DNA from: Whitmania pigra
Taxonomy: Eukaryota; Annelida; Clitellata; Hirudinida; Haemopidae
Direction: 5' to 3'
Assembly: GCA_021613335.1 (NCBI GenBank)
Contig: JAJTWR010000419.1
Coordinates: 58,501-122,500, forward strand
DNA: 64,000 bases
The position numbers and the translations under genes are program-made. Shown here piece after piece: positions 1 to 9,949 of the stretch (positions within the stretch are counted from its first letter, which is position 1; every line of letters begins with the position of its first letter). Under the pieces are notes generated by a model. It saw nothing but the letters and a program-made list of their open reading frames with translations, did not search any database and had not been told where the DNA came from.

Positions 1-703
1 GGCACTCTTTTTGCTTTTGTTATCAAAACAACTGAAGCCTCTCTTGGGAACATAAATGGGGACACCTTTCGTGTTCTCTGTCCAGCCCATTCCTTTCAAA
101 AGGGCCTTTCCAAACCCTTCCACTGGGACATGTTCGTAGTCTTCTTCATTATAATCTACTGTTTCAACTCGTGATTGACTGATGATTGGAATCCTCAATT
201 CTCCTTCAGAACTAGTTTCTATGTTGCTGGCATCTTTGATCAACTCCTCCATTGCCTCTTTTGTCAGTGAATCCATGGCTTCACTAGGTTTTGGGATGGA
301 CTTTTTTGGAAGAGGTATGACCCAATCATTAATTTTTGGCTTTGAACTACTCCTGAAATGATCAATTGCAATTAAAGTTATTTAGAATTTGATATAATAT
401 AATGTTATTGTACAATTAAAGTTATTTAGAATTAGATAGATTTATACAAAAATAATGTTCTATTTGAGGATAGATAGTTTGAGTGGGTTAAGCATCTCAA
501 AATACTTAGACAAATTCATATCAATAAAATGTGAAAAACCTATCTAACCTGTCAAAGAAATTAATGAAATCTATCTTTGTCTCTTCACACTTCGAATTTT
601 CAATCGACTTATTGAGATCTTTGGATATCAATGACTTTTTCTTCTCAACCATTTTCGAAAATTTAAACGAAACGGTATTTTGTTTTTCTGCTTTATCCAT
701 CAT
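1..703 (-). CDS. GPKOW: GPKOW-like G-patch/KOW spliceosomal protein, 5' part (two exons, runs off left edge)
   Basis: GPKOW (yeast Spp2 relative) is a nuclear spliceosome factor that uses its G-patch to activate the helicase DHX16/Prp2. Exon 1 is 549-703, starting at the tandem ATG (MMDKAEKQ); exon 2 is 1-352 and continues past the edge. The donor follows GACAG at 549 and the acceptor is TTTCAG before 352; the join keeps frame (FFD-R-SSSKPK). Visible: an N-terminal VSFKFSKM segment like the family's ISFGF start, an acidic/serine linker, and a G-patch beginning VPVEGFGKALLKGMGW. This is GPKOW-type (VPVE..G.A.L.GMGW) rather than the other G-patch families. The KOW motifs would lie beyond the window. 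The longer upstream reading begins at a non-ATG codon, so the ATG pair is preferred. Confidence rests on the G-patch wording and the N-terminal match. Confidence 0.85.
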
Positions 704-1150
704 TTCAAATAGACTGCTGGATATCCAAATATACGAATTCAAGGGTCTATCGGTGTGCTCGAAGAAATAAAAATAAACTTCGCCCTCAAAATGACAAAAG
801 AAGCAAATAAAAAACTTACATTAAACTAATAAATTAATAAAATTTAGTAAATAAAATTTTGTAATTAATAAAATTAAATTTAAATTGTTGTTGTAAAAAA
901 AATCATATCTCCCCGTCCTTTTTATAGGATGATTATTTGGACAGAACAGGTCTACCTAGTCACCTTCAAAGCCGATTATATAAAGTCTTGATTATAGTGT
1001 AATATACAGTCATTAAAAAAAAATTAAAAAATTCGCGCACGATCACTGAGCAGCGAAAGGTTTATTTCTTGCGTGAGGGCTTCGCACACCTCTGGAAAGA
1101 GATGTCAAACTCCCAGGCGAGACATTCCTGCAGAGGCAAACTACTGGACC
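704..1150. other. intergenic, AT-rich 5' flank of GPKOW
   Basis: AT-rich sequence with poly-A runs near 1015-1030; no exon or RNA gene could be supported. It contains the presumptive promoter of the GPKOW-like gene, but no motif was distinctive enough to call. Confidence 0.5.
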
Positions 1151-1440
1151 ATTGGTGTACCAAGGGAGGTAGGGGCGGTCGGCCCCGAGCGGCAAGTTCA
1201 AGAAAAACTGACTTCATCAACTACGCCGGTCATAATTATCATCAATCAGATTTTACGGGGTGATAACGGCGTATTCGTTTGCAAGAACATGAACTCGCCG
1301 AAATCTGACTCTTCAATGGACACAGCTAAGCACTGAAGAGGATTGGCGCTTTTTCTATTTTTTTATTTTTTACGCATCCTTCAAAATTTCACCCCTACTT
1401 ATCGCCCGGGGCGAACCGCCGCCCCCTTGTTACGCCACTG
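1151..1440. mobile_element. MITE-like DNA-transposon remnant with GC-rich inverted termini
   Basis: The left end (from about 1151) reads ATTGGTGTACCAAGGGAGG then a G/C-rich stretch ending CGGCCCCGAGCGGCAAG. The reverse complement of the right end (to about 1440) reads CAGTGGCGTAACAAGGGGG and then CGCCCCGGGCGATAAG. The two agree as imperfect terminal inverted repeats of about 45 bp around a 200-bp non-coding core. CAGTGGCGTA-type termini followed by a G run and CGCCCCGGGC are common on animal DNA transposons of hAT-like type (family assignment from memory, tentative). No matching target-site duplication was found, so the copy is old or the ends are slightly misplaced. Small ORFs here have no protein features. 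Confidence 0.4.
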
Positions 1441-1887
1441 CATCACAGCTAGCTAGTCAATCAGACGATAACCTGCAGTCGAGCGTACAATTATGTGAAG
1501 TGTGGTCGCCACAACCTACGGCGATAGAGGCTAGAATCGCAAAAACCATATTTCCTGCATTGCATGCCAAACCAGCCTCTCATTAAAATGTCCATTATGA
1601 ATTTTCGAAATATCTGCACTTTATGAAGCAATCCTTCAGAGGTCCATTTCAACTTTCTTTATACAGCTCATATACAGTAAATGACAAGCAACATGCTAAA
1701 GCAGTTCAATGAACGCAATACAATCGAACTCAGATGAATGAACGGAGAAATACTGAGACCTTTTGACCAAATTTATGTGATTAAAGTATATAATGTACTG
1801 ATTTAAAATTTTTAAAAAAGTGAAATTAAACAAAACATAATAAATGAAAATACAACTTCAATAACTTTTAATTTCTATAAACACAAG

Positions 1888-3243
1888 CTATTGCAAATTA
1901 GCTATCTTCCTCAGAAACCTAAGTTTATCTTTCTCCTCTTTATAACCCTGTACAACAACAGCAAGTTGTTCATATAGAGCTCTGTATTTCTCCTTCACCT
2001 CTGGTTGTCCTGCACCAGCCTTTTCCAAATTATTTTTGTGTTTATGGCGAGCAAGATCTGCCTCAAGACCATCCAATAAAGACCAGACACTTGGACGGCT
2101 GCTCTGAAAAATGGAGTTTAATGCCTTATGAGATCCTTCAAAACAGTTGATTGCTTTGGGAGATCTCCCGGCAACAGCTTCGTGGTGATTCCAAACCCTG
2201 ATGGGAAATTGTGGATTTCTTCTAGCTGCACCTTCAATATATGTGCAGAAAAAGTAGGTCAAAATCTCGTTAAACCTGTCTTCATTTGGAAAAGAATCTG
2301 CAAGCACGTCGAAAACTTCTCTAACTTCACTGCTTGGCACAAAGGCCAATGCAGCAAGGGATTTCAACCTCAGCTTAACATCGATATCTGAATCAAAGTC
2401 AGTTCTCAGGCCAATGTCATCCACTTTTCTTACAAGACTTTGGCACAAATGAAAATAACATCCCTTGACTTCTGCTTTTGGGAAGGCAATGTTAACTGCA
2501 CCGATGCAGGCCTTTTCAAAATCAACAAAAACATTCTGTGGGGCCAGGCTCGGGAGCAAATGTTTCAGAATTTCAAACATTTTTGAGTAAGTTGGCAAAT
2601 TTTTTGTTTGTAAAAGAAAGTAAATGCAAGGGGGATAAGAATTACCAACTTCAGCATGCCAGGTATAAAGCTGAAAAAACATCTTTGGAGATTTGTCATA
2701 TGTGCCGTGTCCGTAGATAGTATTCTGCTCCAACATTTGCATCAAGTCGAAGTCTCCAACTGCCAAAATTCTGTCGGGATCATCTTCACCTGAATCATGA
2801 AGAATCAGAGGAGCATACTTTTCTGGAATTGAAAAACCAGGTGTGCTTGGATTTGGCATATGATCACTTTGTTTATGTCTCAGCAGACTTCGTATAATGG
2901 ACGACTGCTTTGGGAGATGATCTAAGACATCGGTAGTCAGGCCAATGAGTTCATTCCCAAGCACATTTCTAGCAGTGGCACCAGCGTTCTTTATGCACTC
3001 TTTCATCCTTCTCATTGCAATATTTGCTTTAGCTTTTTGGGGACATGAATCATGAGAGTGTGCAGATGGACCTCCAACAACTTTGCCTTCACTTGTTCTG
3101 ATAAAAGCCCTACAGCGGGAAGATTTATGTTGTTTACATCTCCATGTTATGACAGCAGTCGTCTTATTTTCTCTAAATTTGTTGTACTCAAAGCCAAGAT
3201 ACGTCATGACAGTATTACCTCTCTGATTTTTTGAAAAGTCCAT
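1888..3243 (-). CDS. FLYWCH zinc finger + MULE transposase-like protein (intact single exon, first catalytic Asp replaced)
   Basis: An uninterrupted 451-codon ORF starting at an ATG. Residues about 11-64 form a FLYWCH-type zinc finger (Tyr/Phe positions, then W34-R-C36, C44, H62-x-H64). Residues about 150-390 resemble the Mutator/MULE DDE transposase core: MFFQLYTWHAEVG, the second Asp at D241 (VFVDFEKA), the CYFHLCQSL motif at about 262-270, and a Glu at E369 (CFEGSHKALN). The first catalytic Asp, normally in a DGTF-like motif, is His here (GHGTYDKSP, H179; codon CAC at 2707-2709). No terminal inverted repeats were recognised nearby. It is either a recently inactivated element or a domesticated DNA-binding protein. 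Absence of introns, unlike the neighbouring genes, fits transposon origin. Confidence 0.85.
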   Translation of the reverse strand: MDFSKNQRGNTVMTYLGFEYNKFRENKTTAVITWRCKQHKSSRCRAFIRTSEGKVVGGPSAHSHDSCPQKAKANIAMRRMKECIKNAGATARNVLGNELIGLTTDVLDHLPKQSSIIRSLLRHKQSDHMPNPSTPGFSIPEKYAPLILHDSGEDDPDRILAVGDFDLMQMLEQNTIYGHGTYDKSPKMFFQLYTWHAEVGNSYPPCIYFLLQTKNLPTYSKMFEILKHLLPSLAPQNVFVDFEKACIGAVNIAFPKAEVKGCYFHLCQSLVRKVDDIGLRTDFDSDIDVKLRLKSLAALAFVPSSEVREVFDVLADSFPNEDRFNEILTYFFCTYIEGAARRNPQFPIRVWNHHEAVAGRSPKAINCFEGSHKALNSIFQSSRPSVWSLLDGLEADLARHKHKNNLEKAGAGQPEVKEKYRALYEQLAVVVQGYKEEKDKLRFLRKIANLQ

Positions 3244-4348
3244 CTCGACTACAAAAACATAGTAAAATTAGCAAAAACACATTAAAAGTTAATACTATGG
3301 TTCATAATTATCTCTGCGTCACAAATTACCTCTGCGTGTTAACCTCTTTCTGTATAAACTTATTGTTTAAAGCTGCACAGGAGCGAAAGAATATGGTTGA
3401 TATCTAACCACGAACTGATATTGTAAACACATTCAACCTTTCAAGTAAACTAAACTTGAAACGCAATCTTTCTAGGGATAATTTTAAATAAAATGTAATT
3501 AAATGCGTAAATGTCGCATAGCTCACGATATTTATCACGTCGGTAACTATTTAATAACTAAATTACATAATATCATTAAGGTGTGTTGTAAATCCGTCGC
3601 AAATATAAATCGCTATTTTATTAAGAACTAACGTACGCATGCCATAATAAAAATAAAATATATAGATCAACTTACATTATATCATAGCGTAAATTCACTT
3701 TAAAACGCCACATTTTTCCGCATGCAATTGTCACGTGTCCAATAATCACAAGGCTTATAAGTCCACTTATCTGGTCAGCGTTAAAATTATTTTTAAAAAG
3801 CACTTTTAAGTAAGGTCAATCAACTGAGAGTCCACATAAGTTCTAAGTTTTACATGATCTCCAACTGTACCAAAAAGCATAAAATGAGATCCATTTTATA
3901 TAATGGATAATATAACTCTAGCAGATGGTGAACTGTCTAAATAAAATTTGAATTGTCATATTATTTATAAACTAGATTATTATTACATGGGTATAAAAGA
4001 TGTAAGAAAAATTAGTAGAAATCACCTAGACCAATTATTATTTTAGTCCCACTGATCATTGTAAAGCCCAAGCCAGAGCAAATTAACCCATTGGTAACAC
4101 TATCTATATAAATGGAAAGAAAGTAGCAACATAGAAATATTCTAAATGCACAAATAACAATGAATCTCATACAAAATATGAAAAATTAACAACATAAATA
4201 AATAAATAAAACTAGAAGCAGCGCTTCGAACTCCGTGAAACGGCAATAATTTAAACGAACAAAATCAAAATGACCGCAACAGCGAAATGCAATTGTACAT
4301 AATCATCATAAATAATCTTAAAATTACAAAAGAAAATGTACGTCATGA
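3244..4348. other. intergenic, AT-rich, nothing recognised
   Basis: About 1.1 kb of AT-rich DNA between the MULE-like gene and the ZDHHC12-like gene. No exon with splice signals, RNA gene or repeat array was found. It must hold the 5' flank of the MULE-like ORF and the 3' end of the palmitoyltransferase transcript. Confidence 0.5.
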
Positions 4349-5294
4349 TCAACACTCAAAACCAGACTGCCTTCTGCGTCCTCTCACCAGAAACCTCTGG
4401 TAAACCATCTCCCAGCTCTGGTAAGACCAGGAACATAGGACGGTGAATCCGTTCTGACAGCATCCGAGATGAAACGGATTGGTCTCCACGTCGTCCAAAT
4501 TTTTAAGGTAGGATATCCTGTGTCTGGACATGAACTCCCAGGCTGTGACATTGGAAAAGGTCAAGTAGGTGTGGATGACAGACAGGGCAGCTAGGGGTAG
4601 GGAAAGGGATATGAGGGCAACTATGGAGACCCACCTGAGATTGTTTGTGTGGGGGTTGACGGGAGTGGCCTCTGAGTCATTGGAATTCCTGATTGATTGG
4701 TTAATATATAATTAGTTACTAACATCAATCAATTCAGTTATTGCAATCAAAAAAAGGTAGTTTCCATGGCTAAGGTTTTAACACCATCACATAATGTATA
4801 AGCATAACAGTTTATGCTCCTATACTTCATATTGTTTAACCATGCCTCTAAAGTTGATGATTATTTAAAATGGCATCCTAGTGCTCATCATAGCTAAAGT
4901 AATCTTATTCCCTTTCCTAACCTCCATCACCATCACCAGTAAATAAATAAATATATCACAATCACCATCATCACTCACCATACCAAACAAGCCGACCAGA
5001 TTAGACCAATAGTGGATGCAACAACAAAGAGGATGAAGTAGCGATGGTTTCCTTCCCCTACACAGTTTCCAAGCCACGGGCAGTGGTGGTCGAACCGTCT
5101 GACACACCGGCCACAGGTCTCGCAGTGACGAGCCCTTAGAGGTTGCTATGACAATAAAGACGGAATTAAAGATTGCTTACGGGTGACATTGACAGTGAAT
5201 TGTACAAAAATATGGTCTTGGTTTTAAATTTTGATGATAGATTATTAATAATAACAATGATTACGATAACGACAACAACAACAACAACAACAAC

Positions 5295-5325
<31 letters not shown>

Positions 5326-6141
5326 GTACATGACATCACATACACAGAGTTAGAGATAAATAAGTAACATCTAGATCTAGATGATGATTTTACTTATAAA
5401 GTATTTTGGTTGCTTAACCAAAGTATACAATGTTTGATTGACAAACATCACTGCCATCATCATCATCATCATCACCACCACCACCACCAATTGTAATAAC
5501 CTTCATCCCACAGAAGCCACAGTGCCTGAGTTTGAGACCTCTCTCCAGCATGTTTGAATCCTCATTTTCCCTCACATCCTCCTCCTCATCCTCAGAGTTT
5601 CCAGACGTGCAATTCTGTAAATGATAGTGATGAAACAAACACAACTTATGTTCAATTCAAAAATAGCCTTAGTAGAACACTGACAATATTAATAAGAAAT
5701 ACTGATGGCCTTCTATATAAAGTGCTTACCTTAGGCAGGGGAACATAGCCTGGGTCCCTGAACGAGGCAATATAGTACAGCAACAGGCTTGCGATGGACA
5801 GCAACAAGTACAATGATTTCCAGTTGAGAGGCCATATATCAAACATTTTGAAATCATGCCTGTAAACTAGAATGATAAAACAAAATAGGCATAAGTTTTC
5901 CCTTTCATTACAAGCAAATAATATTTATGATGTCACACTGAAGACCTATAAAGCAAATCAAAAAGAAGTTAAAATATCAGAACATATCCGCTTTATGAAA
6001 TAAAATTATGTTTAATAAGCAAGTATGTAATCTAACACCTGATTCAAATATGAAAGGCAGCGCTGAAACACCTATTACACAAATGGTGTGAAGAGCATTC
6101 ACACAAATGGAACCTAGTCTACAATGTACGGTGGCAGACAT
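4349..6141 (-). CDS. ZDHHC12: ZDHHC12-like DHHC palmitoyltransferase (5 exons, 286 aa)
   Basis: Protein S-palmitoyltransferase of Golgi/ER membranes; the DHHC cysteine carries the acyl group. Exons (minus strand): 6039-6141, 5730-5866, 5501-5614, 4979-5145, 4349-4688; phases agree at every join and sum to 287 codons. Exon 1 gives a first membrane segment, exon 2 a second ([17 protein letters not shown]) followed by the family DPGYV motif, exon 3 an acidic loop and the first zinc ligands (LRHCGFC), exon 4 the cysteine-rich domain with [26 protein letters not shown] and a third membrane segment, exon 5 the fourth membrane segment and the TTxE-like [15 protein letters not shown]. The order and wording match ZDHHC12 more closely than other DHHC enzymes. 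Length is close to the vertebrate protein (about 267 aa). Confidence 0.88.
5264..5325. repeat. compound (ACA)n/(AAT)n microsatellite in an intron of the ZDHHC12-like gene
   Basis: Perfect runs of ACA (about 10 units) pass directly into ATA/AAT (about 8 units). It lies in the intron between the third exon and the DHHC exon. A second short ATC/ACC array sits at 5456-5490 in the same intron, directly downstream of the donor site at 5500. Confidence 0.85.
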
Positions 6142-6775
6142 GATGCGTTTCATGCTTTACGTTTGAATTGCGACAAATTATATTATTATTTATATATTTC
6201 GTATTGGCCTAAACAATTATCCATTTTGACACAAATAATAGGTTCGTCTCAAAACCAGAAACTTGGCAATGTTTATGTTTAAAAAAAAACTTATTAAGCA
6301 AACATTTGCGCCGATTATGAAGTTTAATGGCATTTAATAATTAAAAAATTAAGATGTTTATATTAAAAATTTGATTTTCAAAGAAATTTACTAGCTCCTA
6401 TAACATCTTCGCGTTAATCTGTTCGATTGTAATACAAGTTCCAAAACTCTGAAACGTTTAAAGTTGATTTCCACAAATTTCAATATTTACGACAATTTTG
6501 GCTATTTATGTAAGAAATATGTCATCGTTTAGAAGTCAGTCGAAAATTAGTGTAATTGAATTATTAATATTTATGGGGCGATTAGTTTGATCCATCGTTA
6601 GATATGCGTTTGGACCTATTTTCAATAGGCAAATTGTAATTGGTTGACTTTTGTGGATTCATTGATAGTCATGCGCGTTAGCCTATTTCCGTAAATTGCG
6701 ATTGGTCGCTATTTGTGTATCGCTGTATAGAATTGGCTGATGTTCTAGAATATATTTGAATAGTTAATTAGGCCC

Positions 6776-7240
6776 GAGCCATATAAATATCAGCCCAACG
6801 GAGCGGGAAAATGAGACACGAAAATGACGTGAGACGCGATTAATGGTTCGATGGTTGATTAGTAATAAAGATTTAGTTGAAATTCTGGGTTTCGGTGGTA
6901 AACTTAGGGTTGGTGGTGGCAGTGGTACTATGGTCCCAAGAGTGAAGGACGTGACATTTTGGTGACAGCGGTGGGATCCCGAAGAAAGCCAGTGCACTCG
7001 AAGGCAATCGATAGCAGTGACTGAGAGGTTGAGAAGATCGTCGCCAGGAGCAACTGCATCGACTGAAGCTCATCAGAACTGTTACCAGGAGGATTGCATC
7101 AACAGAGAGATTGAGAAGATCGTCATTGGGAGTGATTGCATCGACTGGGAGAGCATTATTATCGTCCTCAGCAGGATCCAGGTCGTCAATGATGAGACAT
7201 TCGTTAAAGCTAGCTATTAACTAGGCATCAGTGTGCTCTA
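6776..7240 (+). mobile_element. decayed LTR-element leader: TATA, polyA signal and primer-binding-site-like motif
   Basis: In order: a TATA-like ATATAAATATC near 6781, an AATAAA near 6864, and at 6960-6980 TGGTGACAGCGGTGGGATCC. The last closely parallels the primer-binding site of the intact LTR element at 16094 (TGGTGTCAGGAGTGGGAT) and sits where a PBS should lie, just after a presumed LTR end. Downstream are untranslatable leader and short coding fragments. No second LTR copy was identified, so the outer limits are guesses. Frame breaks throughout show that it is dead. Confidence 0.4.
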
Positions 7241-7295
7241 GTTAATTTTCTTTAGTTTCTTTTATTCTTGGTCATAAGACAGATTGTCGTAGTGA

Positions 7296-8080
7296 TGCAT
7301 AAAGAATACTTAGATCAACGTGAGTTCGATAGGCGCATGAAGGAGTTAATGTTAGAACGTATGCAAATAGAACAATATACGCTACTAGGGAAATTAAATT
7401 TACTTAGCACGTAAGGTAAGAAAGGAAAATCAGAGGATAGAATTAAGGAGATTAGAAGAAAGACTAGCAGAATTAGATAGAAATAAAAAGCAACGCGAGG
7501 TAGAATTATTAGTTAAACGTTAAAATTAGTTAATTTGCAAGAACATTGTACTTCTGACATTGTTGATGATCCTGTTTCTTTGGGGGATATTGGGAATCAT
7601 CACGTTTCTTCAGATGAAGATGTTTCTAATGATGCTGTAGTGAACTAAATTTGCAAATTTCTTTCTGACAAAATGTTCATCTGGTATCAGATGATACGGA
7701 TGACAATGTCAAGTTTGCTTCAGAGCAAAATGAGTATCCTACACTCAATTTCTTTTGTTCATTCAGTAACAACATCTCTTCAGGTGAAGACATTTCTAAT
7801 GATGATGTCATTGATGTAATTGGTTCGCAAAGTCTTGCGAATTTTGTGACAGATGTTCATCAGGTATCGGATGATACTGATGACAATGTCAAGTTTGCTT
7901 CAGAACAATTCCTTTACAGGGACTTTCTACAGTTCGTCATTAATGACGTTTCTTCAGTGAAGATATTTCTAGTGATGACGTCGTTAATGTAACTGATTCG
8001 CAGAGTGATGCGAGTCTCATAATGGCAGAAGTTTATCAGGTATCAGAGGATACTGATTACAATGTCAACTCACTGAGTCT
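7296..8080 (+). pseudogene. broken gag-like coding remnant with three acidic tandem repeats
   Basis: From the ATG at 7296 a short coiled-coil-like peptide (MHKEYLDQREFDRRMKELML) reads to a stop after about 39 codons. Further charged fragments follow in shifted frames. Between about 7600 and 8080 a unit of roughly 175 bp occurs three times with divergence. It encodes an SEDISNDDV-like stretch, then SQS-ANF, then HQVSDDTDDNVKFASEQ. Copies start near 7603, 7782 and 7955. No complete ORF survives. The position after the PBS-like motif at 6960 suggests an LTR-element gag, but an unrelated retrogene cannot be excluded. Confidence 0.35.
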
Positions 8081-8285
8081 TCAAATGCCCGATTCTGCCT
8101 CGGTGATGATGAGGCTGTACTTGATATCCCTCTCGACGAAGATGAAAACACAGGACTTTGTTCCGTTCTGTTTTCCCATCTTACAAATTGGAAAATAGTT
8201 TGTCTTAAATATCTTAAAATAATAACATCAGTTACATCATGCAATAATAACTACATTAACTACAACAAGATTCCAACTTTCTCAC

Positions 8286-8900
8286 CATCTCATAGCCTGG
8301 TGGGGCAGAGGCCAGGAATGTATTCCATCTTTCATTTGAGGCATGCTGGCCTTGAAGTCTAAAATGGTACAAGGATTAACTGATATAAATTATTAGTAAC
8401 AATTATACTGATAAGATTATCATGCATAAATAGAACATGACAATAATTAAATTTAAAATGATAAATACAGCCAAAACATATCAGAAAGATTTATCCAAAA
8501 GTAATAAATTAAAAATAAAATTAAAATACCTGGGAATGTAGACTTCCGCATTTTTTATTCGAAGGAAAGAGCTAGCATCATTCAGAGGGTCCGTTCCTTC
8601 CACGTTGAACGTTGCAATTTCTAAATGAATGGCTAGTTAAACTTAAAACCGAGAAACTGTAAACAACGAAACCTTATTAAAAAATAAACTTAAATAAAAA
8701 ACTTCAAACAGCTGCTCTTGCGGTCCTCTCTCGCCTCAATAACTTTAACTATCTTCTTTGTGGCACTACAATTCCATCATAAAACATCAACTTATTGATT
8801 CTGTAATCACACCGGATCCGGTGCTGGTGATGGAATCGTTGGCCGTTTCTTCCTTGACAAACGCTGTTGTACTGGACGTCTGGCCGTGCTGTGTTTCTAA
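8286..8900 (-). CDS. three consecutive exons of an unrecognised gene (partial)
   Basis: Exons 8813-8900, 8530-8620 and 8286-8358 (minus strand) have good acceptors (TTTTACAG, CATTTAG, CATTTTAG) and donors (G|GTGTGA, CCCAG|GTATTT, GATG|GTGAGA). Their phases (1, then 2, then 0) fit together without a stop, giving about 84 residues. The first part is Ser/Thr/Glu-rich (TSSTTAFVKEETANDS); the rest looks globular (IATFNVEGTDPLNDASSFLR, then NERWNTFLASAPPGYEM). I do not recognise the family. Neither the start exon nor the last exon was found, so it may be a fragment of a larger gene or of a mobile element. About 75 bp in the introns on either side (8186-8270 and 8909-8985) are similar to each other. 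Confidence 0.4.
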
Positions 8901-9120
8901 CTGTAAAAGTGGAAAATAGTTTCTGTCTCAATAATTACTTACGGGTGCTTATCTTAAAATAATAACTACATTAACTATATCAAGTACGACTAGACTTATA
9001 ATGTGAAGTTTTTATTACTGCCGGTCTGGCTTGATTGTTTGGCGCAAATATAATTTTTCTGAAATAAATATACATTTTAATAAAATAATTTTAAATTAAA
9101 ATTTTAATATCTTCCTCAGA

Positions 9121-9675
9121 AACCCAGTAACTGTGGCGTCATCGGCGTCATCATCATTATCAAAGATCAAAGGGATATTACGCACATTTAGAATTTTGTT
9201 GTATTCTTTTATCGCTATTCTTATCGCATTTACATTTCATGACTTTTGCATTGCTTGTGTTCAACGCGGAAATAATGCTGAGCTTACGGTGTATTACTAA
9301 TACTACTACTACTGTTGCGTTTGGCTAAAATGTACAATAATCAGAAATTCCCCGAGTTCATTTTCATTACTATTTTTGATTTTTAAATAACGCTGGAATT
9401 GACCAGGAATCACCAGGGGATGAAGATTTTCTCAATATTAAGACTTTATTGAACTAAAAACTTGTTTAAATGCAAAATGCACTTCAAGGCAGCTTTCTAT
9501 CAAACAAAAAAAACATTGTTCTTCTCTTCGCCATTCTCTTTTGTTTTTGAAGATATTCCTGAGGTGCCGACATCATCGATAGTCTATGTTAATTCGTATG
9601 CACATTTAGATTGAAATCGTGAAGTCTTAAATTTCTAAATAGTTTTAAAAAAGGAAAGAAAGGTGAAACTTTAAA
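9121..9675. other. intergenic, nothing firmly recognised
   Basis: AT-rich sequence. A short minus-strand reading near 9105-9190 (NDDDADDATVTGF) could be another exon of the unrecognised gene at 8286-8900, but no acceptor was found for it. Confidence 0.4.
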
Positions 9676-9858
9676 ATGGCGATAAAAAATTTAGCGGATC
9701 TCGTAAAAAAGCATCTCGATGAAAACGTCTGCTACGACCAACTCCCAAGCAAAGTTTAATTGAATAATGGTCTCTTTGAAGCTAAGGATATGAGTAAGAA
9801 CAAAATGCTGAAGCGATTTTTATATAAAGTCAACGGCACGACCGATTGCTACGTCTAA
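9676..9858 (+). pseudogene. 60-codon ORF interrupted by one in-frame stop
   Basis: ATG at 9676 opens a frame (MAIKNLADLVKKHLDENVC) that meets TAA at 9757-9759 and then continues in the same frame (NNGLFEAKDMSKNKMLKRFL) to a second TAA at 9856. An otherwise open, amphipathic, helix-like frame across a single stop suggests a small decayed gene. Helix-bundle death-fold proteins have such spacing, but this is only a guess. No splice signal was seen that would remove the stop. Confidence 0.25.
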
Positions 9859-9949
9859 AAAAAGGACAGCAGTTTCTCCACTCGACATTCACCGAGGCCA
9901 CCGAAGGTGGGCCCTTCTAAACAACCCGGGGACTTGCTCAATCATCACC

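Noticed and set aside
1069..1336. 64- and 87-codon ORFs
   Set aside because: They overlap in different frames inside the MITE-like repeat and show no protein features.
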